Below, one piece after another: positions 36,460 through 46,500 of a stretch of DNA of 64,000 bases. This stretch comes from Streptosporangium saharense (GTDB lineage: Bacteria > Actinomycetota > Actinomycetes > Streptosporangiales > Streptosporangiaceae), in assembly GCF_014203715.1 (NCBI RefSeq), contig NZ_JACHJP010000005.1, forward strand, positions 1 through 64,000, given 5' to 3'. Position numbers and translations under genes: made by a program. The first letter of the stretch is position 1. Every line of letters begins with the position of its first letter. The notes under the pieces were generated by a model that saw only the letters and a list, made by a program, of their open reading frames with translations, ran no database searches and was not told the origin of the DNA.

Positions 36460-38832
36460 TCACTCGACGTCGGAGATGCCGGTGATGCGGTGCAGGGCGA
36501 AGCGGTGCACCGCGGCGCGGGTCTCGTCGTAGGCGGTGAGGTAGCCCCCCTCCATCCGGGCGGGTTCGAGGATTCTGCTGGTCGCGTTGCCCTGGGAGTC
36601 GAGGTAGCCGATCCAGACCTGGGACCCCTGCCGGATGGCCTCGCGCAGGGCGTTGATCGTCGCGGTCGCCGGGGAGCGCGGGACCTGCCCCGCGGGGGCG
36701 TCGACGGGGACCCTGCGGGCCAGGTGTGCCGCGTCACCCGCCCGCACGGCCCGTACGGCGGCCGCCACGACCTCGGCCTCGGGGCCGGTGAACGTGACGG
36801 GCTGCCGGGGGACGGGCTGTCCCTCGGTCCTGCGGACGTCGAGCTGCGCGATGATCACGTCACCGTCGAGCGACTCGGCGGCCGGGGCGTATCCCATCGC
36901 GCGCAGCGAGTCGACCAGCGTCCCCCGCGAGGTCTTCGAGGCGATCACGGTCGGGGCGAGCCTGCGTAGCCGCAGCGGGACGGCACGCCGGTCGGCCATC
37001 ACCTCGTCGAGCAGGGAGGAGTCGTCACACCTGATGTAGGCGCTGGCCGTACCGACACGCATGCGGCCGTGACGGCGGGCCACGTCCGTGACCAGGTAAC
37101 TCAGGGGCTGCGGCACGGGGGTCGCCGAGTGGCGCTCCAGCATGGCCAGCATCTCGTCGGCGCCCTGCCCCGCGTCGAGCGCCCGCCTGACGGACTGCTC
37201 GCAGAACCGGTAGACCGTCGCGCCCCCGGTGGACTCGATGTCCGCGGCCAGCGCCAGCCAGCGCCTCAGGTCGCCGGTGAGGGGGCCCGGGGCCACGGCG
37301 GTCAGGTCGGCCTGCAGGAGCACGTGGTCGAGCGGCTCGGGCAGCAGCGGCGCCAGGGCCTGGGCCGCCGCCCCGGAACGGCCGCCGCACGACAGCAGGG
37401 CGCGGCCGTGCCCCGCGATCACCCCGAGGCCGGTCATCCCGATCTGCTCCGCCTCGCGCAGCGTGAACTCCACGAGCTGGTCACGCCTGCCGCCACGGCG
37501 GCGCGGCTGCTCCCACGCCAGACGCCCAAGCACCGACTCGATGCCCGGCGAGACCCCGGGGCCCGCCGCGGCGAGTATGCCGAGCGTGGTCGAGCGCACC
37601 TCGGGGGCCGAGGAGCGCCGCAGGTCGGGATGGAGCGCGTTGAGCAGCCGGTCACGCTCGTCACGCTCGCCGATCATCCCGGGGACCCGGTCCATGGACA
37701 GCCAGCCGGAGGCCAGCGTCACCCAGCGGTCCTCGGTGCTCTTGACCCGCCAGGCGTCGTAGAGCGGCGTCGGCAGCCAGTCGCCGTCGACCGAGCCGCT
37801 CGCGGCGACCAGCCCCACCGCGTGGGCCACCTCGATGACCAGCCCCGCCGCCCACTCGGGCAGGTCGAGCAGGCCGGTGGTCCGCTTCAGGTCCCGTACG
37901 GCCAGGCCGCCGCCGCGCAGCACGCCGGGCGGGTCGGCGCTCCAGCGCTCGCACAGCTCCTCGACCGCCCGCACGAACGTGAAGGCCTGGCCCGCCGCGG
38001 TGCGGTCGGCCAGCGCCTGGTCACGGCCCGTGCCGTCGAGCGGGGGCGGGACGGGCGAGAGGTCCCGGTGGATGCGGCCGCCGCGCAGGAACAGGCCGAC
38101 CTCGCGGGGCAGGGTGACGCTCTCGTCCCCGGTGGCGGCCAGCAGCGCGCGGGCGAGCAGCTGCTCGATCGGGGACTGGGCGCTCTCGGCGCGCACCTGT
38201 CTGCGGGCGTTGGGCACCCGGCCGCTCGGCGGCCCCCATGCCAGCTCGTTGAGCGCGGACCTGGCCTGTGGCGAGACGTCCTCGACGAGCCGCGCGACGA
38301 CCTCCCGGTCACCGAGCAGCTCCGCCAGGGCCTGCCTGGTGTCTCCGCTCTCACCGCCCGCGTCCTGGACCAGCTCGGCGAGGCGTTCGGCGGGGTGGTG
38401 CCTGAACGCCTCGACCGCGGGCGGGCCGAGCCCGGCGGGCGTCTCCAGGATCTCCCTGACCCCGGGGGCGGGAACCAGGGCGTTCTGCGGGCCGTACACC
38501 AGGGCGAGGGTGCGCAGGCGCTCGACGGTCTCCTTGAGAGCGGCCCGCAGCGTCGCGACGGTGACCCCCTCGGGCAGCGCGCGGGCAAGCTGGTCGCGCA
38601 GCGCGCGCTGGTCGACCGGGGACGGCAGCACCACCAGGGTCTCGACGACCGAGAGCGTGAACCGGTCGAGCCGGTCGAGCACGCGCCCGATGGCCGACGG
38701 GCTGCTCGCCCGCCCGGCCAGGCCCTCGACGTGGGCGGGGACCGGGGTGATGAGTTCGGGCCGAACCGTGACCAGCGCCCGCAACTGCTCGTCGCTCCGC
38801 TCGCGCAGCCACTCGGTGAACTCCGTGCTCAT
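36460..38832 (-). CDS. Helicase-associated (XPB/Ssl2 N-terminal-like) domain protein
   Basis: A 790-residue protein without Walker motifs. Residues 1-150 contain LRALVTVRPELITPVPAHVEGLA and helical repeats. The C-terminal third has the XPB/Ssl2-N-like region: VLLQADLTAVAPGPLTGDLRRWLALAADIES, VYRFCEQSVRRALDAGQ, YLVTDVARRHGRMRVG and the final WYL-like IGYLDSQGNATSRILEPARME. Its closest remembered counterpart is M. tuberculosis Rv0862c, which sits beside ercc3 (XPB). It may be an accessory to XPB. ATG at 38832 starts the conserved MSTEFTEWLRER; the frame is open further upstream. Confidence 0.85.
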   Translation of the reverse strand: MSTEFTEWLRERSDEQLRALVTVRPELITPVPAHVEGLAGRASSPSAIGRVLDRLDRFTLSVVETLVVLPSPVDQRALRDQLARALPEGVTVATLRAALKETVERLRTLALVYGPQNALVPAPGVREILETPAGLGPPAVEAFRHHPAERLAELVQDAGGESGDTRQALAELLGDREVVARLVEDVSPQARSALNELAWGPPSGRVPNARRQVRAESAQSPIEQLLARALLAATGDESVTLPREVGLFLRGGRIHRDLSPVPPPLDGTGRDQALADRTAAGQAFTFVRAVEELCERWSADPPGVLRGGGLAVRDLKRTTGLLDLPEWAAGLVIEVAHAVGLVAASGSVDGDWLPTPLYDAWRVKSTEDRWVTLASGWLSMDRVPGMIGERDERDRLLNALHPDLRRSSAPEVRSTTLGILAAAGPGVSPGIESVLGRLAWEQPRRRGGRRDQLVEFTLREAEQIGMTGLGVIAGHGRALLSCGGRSGAAAQALAPLLPEPLDHVLLQADLTAVAPGPLTGDLRRWLALAADIESTGGATVYRFCEQSVRRALDAGQGADEMLAMLERHSATPVPQPLSYLVTDVARRHGRMRVGTASAYIRCDDSSLLDEVMADRRAVPLRLRRLAPTVIASKTSRGTLVDSLRAMGYAPAAESLDGDVIIAQLDVRRTEGQPVPRQPVTFTGPEAEVVAAAVRAVRAGDAAHLARRVPVDAPAGQVPRSPATATINALREAIRQGSQVWIGYLDSQGNATSRILEPARMEGGYLTAYDETRAAVHRFALHRITGISDVE

Positions 38833-38864
38833 TCCGTCAATGGTAGGAGCCCTGACCGACAAAG

Positions 38865-39494
38865 CTAGGTTTGGGAAAGTTCGGGTTCGCGGGGACATCC
38901 GTTGGCCATGGGGAGCAGGCCGAGCGCGAGGGACACCCAGGAGGCGACGAAACGGTCACGACCGGCCCTTCCCGGAGGCTCGCCGACGGTCTCCTCGAAG
39001 AGCAGGTGGTGGACGAGCGCGCCGCCGAGCACCGCGCCGACCGCGGACGGATCGAGGTCGGCCCCGCCGTACTCGGGCTGGGAGAGCAGCCACGAGCCGA
39101 CCGCGTCGAACATCGGCTGCAGCAGCCCCGCGCGCACGACCTCGACCAGCTCGGGGAAGCGCCCGAGGTCGCGGAAGAACACGAGGATCAGCTCGCTCTC
39201 CTCGCCGACCCCGGCGAGCCCGGCCCCGCACAGGCGCGTCAGCCGCTCCCCGACGGGCAGCGCGGGATCGGCGGCGCCCATCGCGGCGATCCTGGCCTCG
39301 GCCCGCACGGCACGCTCGTTCACCGCGGCGGCCAGCACCTCGTATTTGGACCTGAAGTGCCGGTAGAGGCCACCCGCGCCGGGGGACAGCCCGGCGGCGG
39401 CCTCGATCTCGGCCACCGAGGTCGCCGCGTAGCCCCGCTCGGCGAACAGGCGCAGGGCCTCTTCGAGGATCCGCTCCCGCGTCGATCTGGTCAT
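38865..39494 (-). CDS. TetR-family transcriptional regulator
   Basis: A 209-residue regulator. The TetR_N DNA-binding domain covers about residues 5-50 (RERILEEALRLFAERGYAATSVAEI, then GLYRHFRSKYEVL). The C-terminal ligand domain is alpha-helical, with a conserved ILVFFRDLGRFPEL segment. It is divergent from a HAD hydrolase and 32 bases from the helicase-associated gene start. The ligand is unknown. Confidence 0.9.
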   Translation of the reverse strand: MTRSTRERILEEALRLFAERGYAATSVAEIEAAAGLSPGAGGLYRHFRSKYEVLAAAVNERAVRAEARIAAMGAADPALPVGERLTRLCGAGLAGVGEESELILVFFRDLGRFPELVEVVRAGLLQPMFDAVGSWLLSQPEYGGADLDPSAVGAVLGGALVHHLLFEETVGEPPGRAGRDRFVASWVSLALGLLPMANGCPREPELSQT

Positions 39495-39632
39495 CTCCCT
39501 GCTGACACCTCCACCGCGACCCTATGCGGCGGGGGTGCGGGGTGCGGGTTCCCCGACCGGGCTATCCCTGTTCGGTGAGGATTTGGCATCCTGCCAGGGG
39601 CACTCACGGGAGTTTCGGAGGGGAAAAGGGCG

Positions 39633-40250
39633 ATGGACGCGGTCGGGTTCGACCTGGACATGACGCTGGCCGACACGCGTGCCGGTATCGCCGCGGTCTA
39701 CGACGAACTGGCGCTGCGCGTCGGGGTGTTCATCGACAGCGCCGTCGTGGTCGCCAGGCTCGGGCCGCCCCTGGAGTGGGAACTGGCCAACTGGCTGCCC
39801 GCAGAGCGCATCCCCGAGGCCGTCACGATCTACCGGGCGCTGTACCCCTCGATCGCCGTCCCGGTGACCACCCCGATGCCCGGGGCCGCCCAGGCCGTCG
39901 ATGCCGTACGGCGCGCGGGCGGCAGGGTCATCGTGGTGACCGGCAAGAACCCCATGGACGCGGAACGGACGGTCAGGGCCCTGGGGTTCGACGTGGACGA
40001 GGTCGTCGGATCGGTCTTCGGTCCCGCGAAGGGGCCCGCGCTGGTGAGCTTCGGCGCCGCCGCCTACGTCGGGGACCACGTGGCCGACGTCGAGGCGGCG
40101 AAGGCGGGCGGGGCCTTCAGCGTCGGGGTCGCCACCGGCCACCATCAGGCGGAGGAACTCCGTGGCCACGGCGCCGACGTGGTGCTCGCTGATCTGACCG
40201 AGTTCGCCGAATGGTACGGCGGTTGGCGTAGCCCAACCGTATTCGTGTAA
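39633..40250 (+). CDS. HAD-superfamily phosphatase
   Basis: A 205-residue HAD hydrolase. The nucleophile motif is VGFDLDMTLAD (Asp7, Asp9), followed by a small helical cap, motif II IVVTGKN, a lysine in FGPAKGPAL, and the YVGDHVADVEAA metal motif. The layout resembles phosphoglycolate phosphatases, but the substrate is not determined. ATG at 39633 follows GGAGGGGAAA. Confidence 0.87.
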   Translation: MDAVGFDLDMTLADTRAGIAAVYDELALRVGVFIDSAVVVARLGPPLEWELANWLPAERIPEAVTIYRALYPSIAVPVTTPMPGAAQAVDAVRRAGGRVIVVTGKNPMDAERTVRALGFDVDEVVGSVFGPAKGPALVSFGAAAYVGDHVADVEAAKAGGAFSVGVATGHHQAEELRGHGADVVLADLTEFAEWYGGWRSPTVFV

Positions 40251-40339
40251 TTCAGGGCTGAATACACGGTCGCTCCCAGGCCGCGCTGGGCATAACCTAC
40301 ATCCATCCTTTTCACGACAGTCTGAACGAGGTCACCCCT

Positions 40340-40738
40340 GTGCCGAGTGGCAAGGTCAAGTGGTACGACGCCGACAAGGGTTTCGGCTTCCTCACCCGCG
40401 ACGACGGCGGTGAGGTGTTCGTGCATTCTTCCGCGCTCCCCGGTGGCGTGGAATCCCTCAAGCCGGGACAGAAGGTCGAATTCGGCGTGGCCGAGGGGCG
40501 CCGTGGACAGCAGGCGCTCTCGGTGCGCGTGATCGACCAGCCCCCGACTCTCGCCAAGGTCGCCAAGCCCAAGGGCAAGCGCAAGAAGCCCGACGAGATG
40601 GTTGTCATCGTGGAAGACCTGATCAAACTGCTGGACTCGGTCTCGATGTCCTACCAGAAGGGCAAGCACCCCGAGGCCGCGCACGCCAAGAAGATCGCCG
40701 CGGTGCTGCGCGCCGTGGCCGACGACCTGGACGAATGA
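40340..40738 (+). CDS. Cold shock domain protein with C-terminal extension (CspB-like)
   Basis: A 132-residue protein. Residues 1-66 form a cold-shock domain (GKVKWYDADKGFGFLTRDDGG, EVFVHSSALPGG). The remaining half is a basic linker (KVAKPKGKRKKPDEM) and a helical tail (VVIVEDLIKLLDSVSM, AAVLRAVADDLDE) not found in 66-residue Csps. M. tuberculosis CspB (Rv0871) has the same two-part layout and lies in the corresponding neighbourhood. Start is GTG after CGAGG. Confidence 0.9.
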   Translation: MPSGKVKWYDADKGFGFLTRDDGGEVFVHSSALPGGVESLKPGQKVEFGVAEGRRGQQALSVRVIDQPPTLAKVAKPKGKRKKPDEMVVIVEDLIKLLDSVSMSYQKGKHPEAAHAKKIAAVLRAVADDLDE

Positions 40739-40740
40739 TC

Positions 40741-40780
40741 CCCGCCCGCCTCTCCTGCGCAGGAAGGAGAGGCGGGCGGG
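40741..40780. terminator. Bidirectional terminator between cspB-like and MFS genes
   Basis: A perfect 16-bp stem, CCCGCCCGCCTCTCCT (40741-40756) with its exact complement at 40765-40780, and an eight-base loop. It exactly fills the 45-base gap between convergent stop codons. Confidence 0.85.
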
Positions 40781-40783
40781 CGT

Positions 40784-42361
40784 TCAGCCGTGGGGGTTGG
40801 TCAGGGGCTTGGTCCGTCGTTCCGGCGCCGGGACGTCGCGCCGTACGACGGTGGTTGTCGTGTTTCCCGGGGCGCTCTCCGGCGTCGGCTGTTCCGCCTG
40901 CGGCTGTGACGCCCTGGCCTCCTCGACCCTGGCGTCCCGCGCGTCCACCCGCCTGCGGCGCCGTACGAGAAGCCAGACGAGCGAGCCCGCGAGCACGACG
41001 GCCATCACGCTCAGCCCGGCCGTACCGTCGGTGAACAGCGACAGCAGCAGCCCGACCAGGCCGCCGGTCACCCAGGAGACCTGGAGGAACGCCTCGACCA
41101 CCCCGAAGGTGGACGAACGGACCTCTTCGCCGATCTCCCGCTGCACGATCGCGTCGAGCGCCAGCTTGCCCAGCCCCTGGGCGAATGCCGCGACCAGCGC
41201 CACGGCGACGGCCGTCCACAGGGTGAAGAAGACGGCGGAGGCGATCGTGGTCACCAGCGCGAGCGTGAGCGTGAGCAGCACGATCACCTGCGGGGAGCGT
41301 CCGCGCGTCCACGAGGCCACGGTCGTGCCGGTCAGGCCGCCGACGCCCGCGGCCACGGCCAGCAGGGCGATCGTGACCGGAGGGGCGAACCCCGGCAGGT
41401 TCCTGTCCTGCACCAGGAAGAGCAGGTAGAACAGCAGGAACCCCGAGTAGAGACGGATGGCCACGTTGGCCGTCATCGCCTCGGTGACCACGGGGCCGAC
41501 GTTCAGCAGCGTGCGCCAGCGGGCGGGCCGTACCTCCCCTTCCTGATCTCTGTCGAGCGCCTCGTCGAGCACGTCGAGGTCGGGGGAGTCGACGTGCCGC
41601 GGCAGCCGTACGGCCAGCACCCCCAGCAGCAGGAAGAGCACCATGGCGGCGCGTAACGTCCACTCGGCCCCGATCCAGGCGCTGACGCCCGCGCCGACCG
41701 GCACCGCGACACCCGCCGTGACCAGGGCGAACAGGGCGACCCTCGCGTTGGCCGTGACCAGCGCGATGTCGGCGGGCAGCACGTTCGGCATGATCGCCGC
41801 CCGGGAGACGCTGTAGGCCTTCGACAGCACCAGCACCGCCAGCGCCGCCGGGAAGATCGTGAACACGTCCCCGGGCATGATCGCCGCGGCCATCGCGAAG
41901 CAGAGCAGCCCCCGGCCGAACAGCGTGCCCGCCATCACGAAGCGCCTGCCGTACCTGAACCGGTCGAGGACGGGACCGACGAACGGCGCGACCACCACGA
42001 AAGGGATCATCGTGATCAGGAGGTAGAGCGCGACCTGCCCCCTGGCCTCGTTGACCGGCAGCTTGAACAGCGTCCCGGCCAGGGCGGCGGTGACCAGCGC
42101 GTCACCGGCGCTCTCCAGCGCGGTCAGCTCGATCAACTGGCCGAGTCCGGTACGGCCCGCGCCCTGGGCGTGGGTCAGCCTCCTTGAGGCCGCGCCCATC
42201 CGGCGAGTCCCGCTCGCCGCCCCCCGCCCGGCGCGCACGGTCATCCGGCCCGCCTTCCGGCTCGCGCGCACCGTCGCCCGTCCGGCCCCCATCGTGGAAC
42301 GACCGATCCGACGGGAGGCCTCGCCTGCCGTCCTGCGTGCTTGTTCCCAGCCACCTGCCAC
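40784..42361 (-). CDS. MFS transporter with long basic N-terminus
   Basis: About 525 residues with 12 predicted membrane segments from residue 75 on. The first 70 residues are unusual: arginine-rich and alanine/glycine-rich without a hydrophobic segment (MGAGRATVRASRKAGRMTVR). The C-terminal tail is polar and proline-rich. Corresponds by position to M. tuberculosis Rv0876c, also a long MFS-type protein. GTG 42361 is taken as start; TTG 42379 and internal ATGs are possible. Substrate unknown. Confidence 0.82.
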   Translation of the reverse strand: MAGGWEQARRTAGEASRRIGRSTMGAGRATVRASRKAGRMTVRAGRGAASGTRRMGAASRRLTHAQGAGRTGLGQLIELTALESAGDALVTAALAGTLFKLPVNEARGQVALYLLITMIPFVVVAPFVGPVLDRFRYGRRFVMAGTLFGRGLLCFAMAAAIMPGDVFTIFPAALAVLVLSKAYSVSRAAIMPNVLPADIALVTANARVALFALVTAGVAVPVGAGVSAWIGAEWTLRAAMVLFLLLGVLAVRLPRHVDSPDLDVLDEALDRDQEGEVRPARWRTLLNVGPVVTEAMTANVAIRLYSGFLLFYLLFLVQDRNLPGFAPPVTIALLAVAAGVGGLTGTTVASWTRGRSPQVIVLLTLTLALVTTIASAVFFTLWTAVAVALVAAFAQGLGKLALDAIVQREIGEEVRSSTFGVVEAFLQVSWVTGGLVGLLLSLFTDGTAGLSVMAVVLAGSLVWLLVRRRRRVDARDARVEEARASQPQAEQPTPESAPGNTTTTVVRRDVPAPERRTKPLTNPHG

Positions 42362-42631
42362 GCATCCAGTCTTACCCAAAGGGCGGATGGGATGTATGTG
42401 GCGGTCCGTCCCATCTCAGACTTGAACGGTCGGCGAACTCCGGGACAGGTTGCCGGTCGAGGCGGGAGCGCGTTACGGTCCGTTGGCGCGGTGACCCGGC
42501 GCGACCTCGCCCGGGGCCGGTGACGGTGCCGTTCGCTCCGGGCATGGGTGAGAATGAACTGTGAGTCAGCGTAGCGAGCTAGGCAGTGGGGACAGCGGCC
42601 GTCCGGTCGCGAGGACTGCGGAGGAGGACTC

Positions 42632-43447
42632 GTGACCCGTCCAAGAACTCGCGCCGTCGTCGTCGACCCGGCCTGCGCAGCCGCCGTCGACCTGGCCCGC
42701 TCCGCGATCGAGGAGAACGTCAGACCGGAGGAGATCGGCGACCACCTCGGCGTCGAGGGCGAGGACGACCGCGTCGTCACCCACTACTTCACCTGTCTCG
42801 ACCGCGCCTACCGGGGATGGCGCTGGGCCGTCACGGTCGTCAGGGCCTCAAGGGCACGCAAGGTGACGGTCAGTGAGGTCGTGCTGCTGCCCGGCGCCGG
42901 AGCGCTGCTGCCGCCCGAGTGGGTGCCGTGGAGCGAGCGCCTGCTGCCCGGCGACCTCGGCGTTGGCGACCTGCTGCCGACCTCCGACGACGACGTGCGT
43001 CTCGCGCCCGGTTTCACCCAGACCGAGGACGACGTCGACCGTCAGATGATCTTCGAGTACGGCCTCGGCAGGGCGAGGGTGCTCTCTCCGATCGGCAGGG
43101 ACCGTGCCGTGCGCCGCTGGCACGCGGGCGAGTCCGGGCCACACACCCCGCTCGCGCACGCCGCGCCCGCCCAGTGCTCGACCTGCGGCTTCTACTGGCC
43201 GCTCGCCGGTGCGCTGGGCATCGGCTTCGGGGCGTGCACCAACGAGTACGCCCCCGACGACGGCCGCGTCGTCGCCGCCGACCACGGCTGCGGCGCGCAC
43301 TCAGAGGCCGCCGTGCTTCCGCACCAGGTCGAGCCGACGTCGCCGATCCTCGACGACCTCGCCTACGACATCGCGGTGGAGACCTCGGAGACCGACCTCG
43401 CCGGCTCCGTGGACGACACCGCCGCCGAGCCGCTGGGTCACTCCTGA
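42632..43447 (+). CDS. DUF3027 domain protein
   Basis: A 271-residue protein. DUF3027 features are visible: LARSAIEENVRPEEIGDHLGV, FTCLDRAYRGWRWAVTVVRA, VLLPGAGALLPPEWVPWSER, and a zinc-ribbon-like CSTCGFYWPLAG with a later cysteine in FGACTNEYAP and DHGCGAHSE. Counterpart of M. tuberculosis Rv0877. Function unknown; restricted to actinobacteria. GTG at 42632 follows GGAGGAGG. Confidence 0.88.
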   Translation: MTRPRTRAVVVDPACAAAVDLARSAIEENVRPEEIGDHLGVEGEDDRVVTHYFTCLDRAYRGWRWAVTVVRASRARKVTVSEVVLLPGAGALLPPEWVPWSERLLPGDLGVGDLLPTSDDDVRLAPGFTQTEDDVDRQMIFEYGLGRARVLSPIGRDRAVRRWHAGESGPHTPLAHAAPAQCSTCGFYWPLAGALGIGFGACTNEYAPDDGRVVAADHGCGAHSEAAVLPHQVEPTSPILDDLAYDIAVETSETDLAGSVDDTAAEPLGHS

Positions 43448-43534
43448 TCCGACGTCATCACAGGTGCGCCGGAGACCCCGGCGCGCCCCGATGCGACGTG
43501 ACCTGTGGGGCCCCCGACCTTTGGACTCATCGCT

Positions 43535-46500
43535 GTGACTGACATCTTCGGCACCGACCGAATGCGCGCCGCCGTACTCGCGGCGTGGACCGCCTCGCCC
43601 GCGAGGTTCCGCGAGGACGCCAACGCGGAGGAGGACTTCGCGCTCGGCGGCTACCGCGACCGGCTGATCGTCGAACTGGCCCAGAACGCCGCAGACGCCG
43701 CGCTGCGCGCCGGGGTGCCCGGACGGCTGCGCCTCTCGCTGCGCGAGGGGGTGCTCTCGGCCGCCAACACCGGCGCCCCGGTCGACGCCGCGGGGATCGA
43801 GAGCCTGTCCACGCTGCGCGTCTCCAACAAGCGCGACGAGTCCGGCGCCGCCGGGCGTTTCGGCGTGGGCTTCGCGGCCGTGGTCTCCGTCTGCGACGAG
43901 CCGGTGATCGGCTCGCTGGGCTCCGGCGTCGTGCGCTGGTCCCGCGACCAGACCGCCGTGCTCGTGGCCGCCGAGCCCGCCCTCGCCAAGGAGTTCGCCG
44001 AGCGCGGCGGGCACGTTCCACTGCTGCGCCTGCCCTTCCCCGCAGGGCCGCTTGAGGTGCCCGGCGGTTTCGACACGCTCGTACGGCTGCCGCTGCGCGA
44101 CAGGAGCGCTGTCGACGCCGTGCGCCGCATGCTCCAGGAGACCAGCGCCGCCCTGCTGCTCGGCCTGCCCGCCCTTGAGTCCATCGAGATCGACCTTGAG
44201 GGCGAGACGCGGACGGTCCTGCCCGACGGCTGGAAGGTGGTCTCGGCCTCGGGACGTTTCTCCCCGGAGGAGGCCGCCGAGCTGTACGCCGACCGGCCGA
44301 CCGAGGAGCGGGCCAGGCCGTACTGGCTGGTGCGCTGGGCGGTTCCCGTCGTCGGCGCCGCTCCCGCCGAGGAGCCCAGGCCGCTGCCCGCCAGGGTGCC
44401 GCCCGTGGTGCACGCGCCGACGCCGAGCGACGAGCCGCTGGACCTGCCCGCGCTGCTGATCGCCTCGTTCCCGATGGCCACCGACCGGCGGCACGTGGCC
44501 ATGGGGCCGCTGACCGACTTCCTGGTCGAGCGGGCCGCCGACGCCTATGTCGAGCTGCTGTCCGGCCTCGCCCGTACGCCCAAGCTGCTCGACCTCGTCC
44601 CCGGCCTGATGGGCAAGGGGGAGCTGGACGCGCACATCCGCAGGGCCATCCTGCGCAGGCTGCCCGACGCCCCGCTGCTGCCCGCCCTCTCGCCACCTGT
44701 TGACGGGGAGGACCAGCAGGAGGTCGTGACCGGGCGGCAGGCGTCCGTGGTGGCCGCCCCCGGCGACCTGCTGCGCAAGGTCGCCCCGATGGTCCCCGGC
44801 CTGCTGCCCGCGGGATGGCCCTCCAGGCACCCGGCGATCACCTCGCTCGGGGTGCGGCGGGTCGAGCTGGCCGACGTCGTGGACATGCTGTCCGGCGACG
44901 CCGTCGCCGACCGGGAGCCGTCCTGGTGGCGGTCGCTGTACGAGGTCCTGCCCGCCGACGACCCCGAGGCGCTCGGCGCGCTGCCGGTGCCGCTGGCCGA
45001 CGGACGCCTGGTCAGGGGAGCACGCGGCACGCTGCTGCTGACCGAGGGCTCCACCCTCGACCCGGCCGTGCTCGCCCCCCTCGGGCTGCGCGTCGTCCAC
45101 CCCGAGGCCGCCCACCCGCTGCTGCTGCGGCTCGGCGCCGCCGAGGCCACGCCGAGGACGGTCCTTGAGGACTCGCTGACCCGTTCCGCCGTCGCCGAGT
45201 CCCTGGACAGCGCCGACGCCGAACCGGTCGCCCAGGCGGTGCTCGCGCTGGTCGACGCGGCCGGGCTGGTCGCCGGTGAGGCTCCCTGGCTGTCCGACCT
45301 GGCGCTGCGCGGCGCCGACGGTGAGCTGTACCCCGCCGGTGAACTGCTGCTGGCCGACGGCTCGCTGGCCGGGCTGCTCGACGAGGAGACCCACTTCGGC
45401 ACGGCCGCCCCCGAACTGGTCGACCGGTACGGCCCGCGCGTCCTGGCCGCGGCCGGGGTGCTCGACGGCTTCGCCGTGGTCAACGACACCGACGTGATGA
45501 TCGACCCCGACGACTGCGACCACGACCTCGACCGCGAGGACGAGTGGCTCGAAGCCGTGCTCGACCTGCTGCCCGAGGTGGACGTGCCCCCGGTCGCCAG
45601 GGAGTTCTCCGCGGTCCGCGACCTGGAGTACGTCGCCGACTGGCCCTCGGCGCTGGCCCTGCTGTCCCGGCCGCCGCTGCGGGCCGTACTGAACCCGCTG
45701 CGGTTGCTGGTCGCGGGCGAGGTCGTCGAGGTGCCGTCCTACACGGCGTGGTGGCTGTCCACCCAGCCCGTCCTGGCCGGGCGCCGCCCCACGCAGCTCA
45801 GGCTGCCCACCGCCGACCCACTGCTCTTCGGCCTGTACGGCGACGCCCCCGCCGTCGTGGACGAGGCGGCGCTGTCCATGATCGGCGTCAGGACGACCCT
45901 GACCGACCTGCTGGCCTCGCACGGCGGCCCCGACGAGCTGCTCGAACTGCTCGGCGACCCCTCGGTCGAGGTGGACCGGGCCCAGCTCCGTGCTCTGTGG
46001 GTGGCGCTGGCGGGGGTCGATCCGGTGCGCGTGGCCCCGCCCCGGGCGGTGCGGGCCGTGCTGGACGGGGAGATCGTCGTCGCCGACGTCGAGGACGGTC
46101 ACCTGCTGTCGGCGGAGTCCCGTGAGGCGGCGGGCGAGCCCGTGGTCGTGGAGGCACCCGACCTGCTGCCGCTGGTGGCTTCCCGGCCGCTGGTCCTGGC
46201 GCCGTTCGACCTGGCGGAGGCGCTGTCCGAGCTGCTCGACCTGCCGCTGGCCGGGGAGGAGGCCGCGGGGGAGGTGACCTCCGAGGGCGCGGTCCGCGAG
46301 GTTCCCGGTGCCGTGCGGTCGCTGCTGCCCACGGCGCCGACGACCTACGTCGAGCACGAGAAGCTGCTGGTGGACGGGGTCGCCGCGACCTGGCGCTTCC
46401 ACGAGGGCACCGTGCACGCCTCCGGCGTCGAGGGCCTGGCACGCGGCCTCGCGTGGGCGTCGGGCCAGTGGGGCGACCGGCTCGCCGTGGCGGCCCTGCT

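Noticed and set aside
43301-46417. A leftward 1038-codon frame opposite the GHKL ATPase
   Set aside because: The sense strand has a conserved ATP-binding domain; the antisense has Gly/Arg/Gln runs and no domain.
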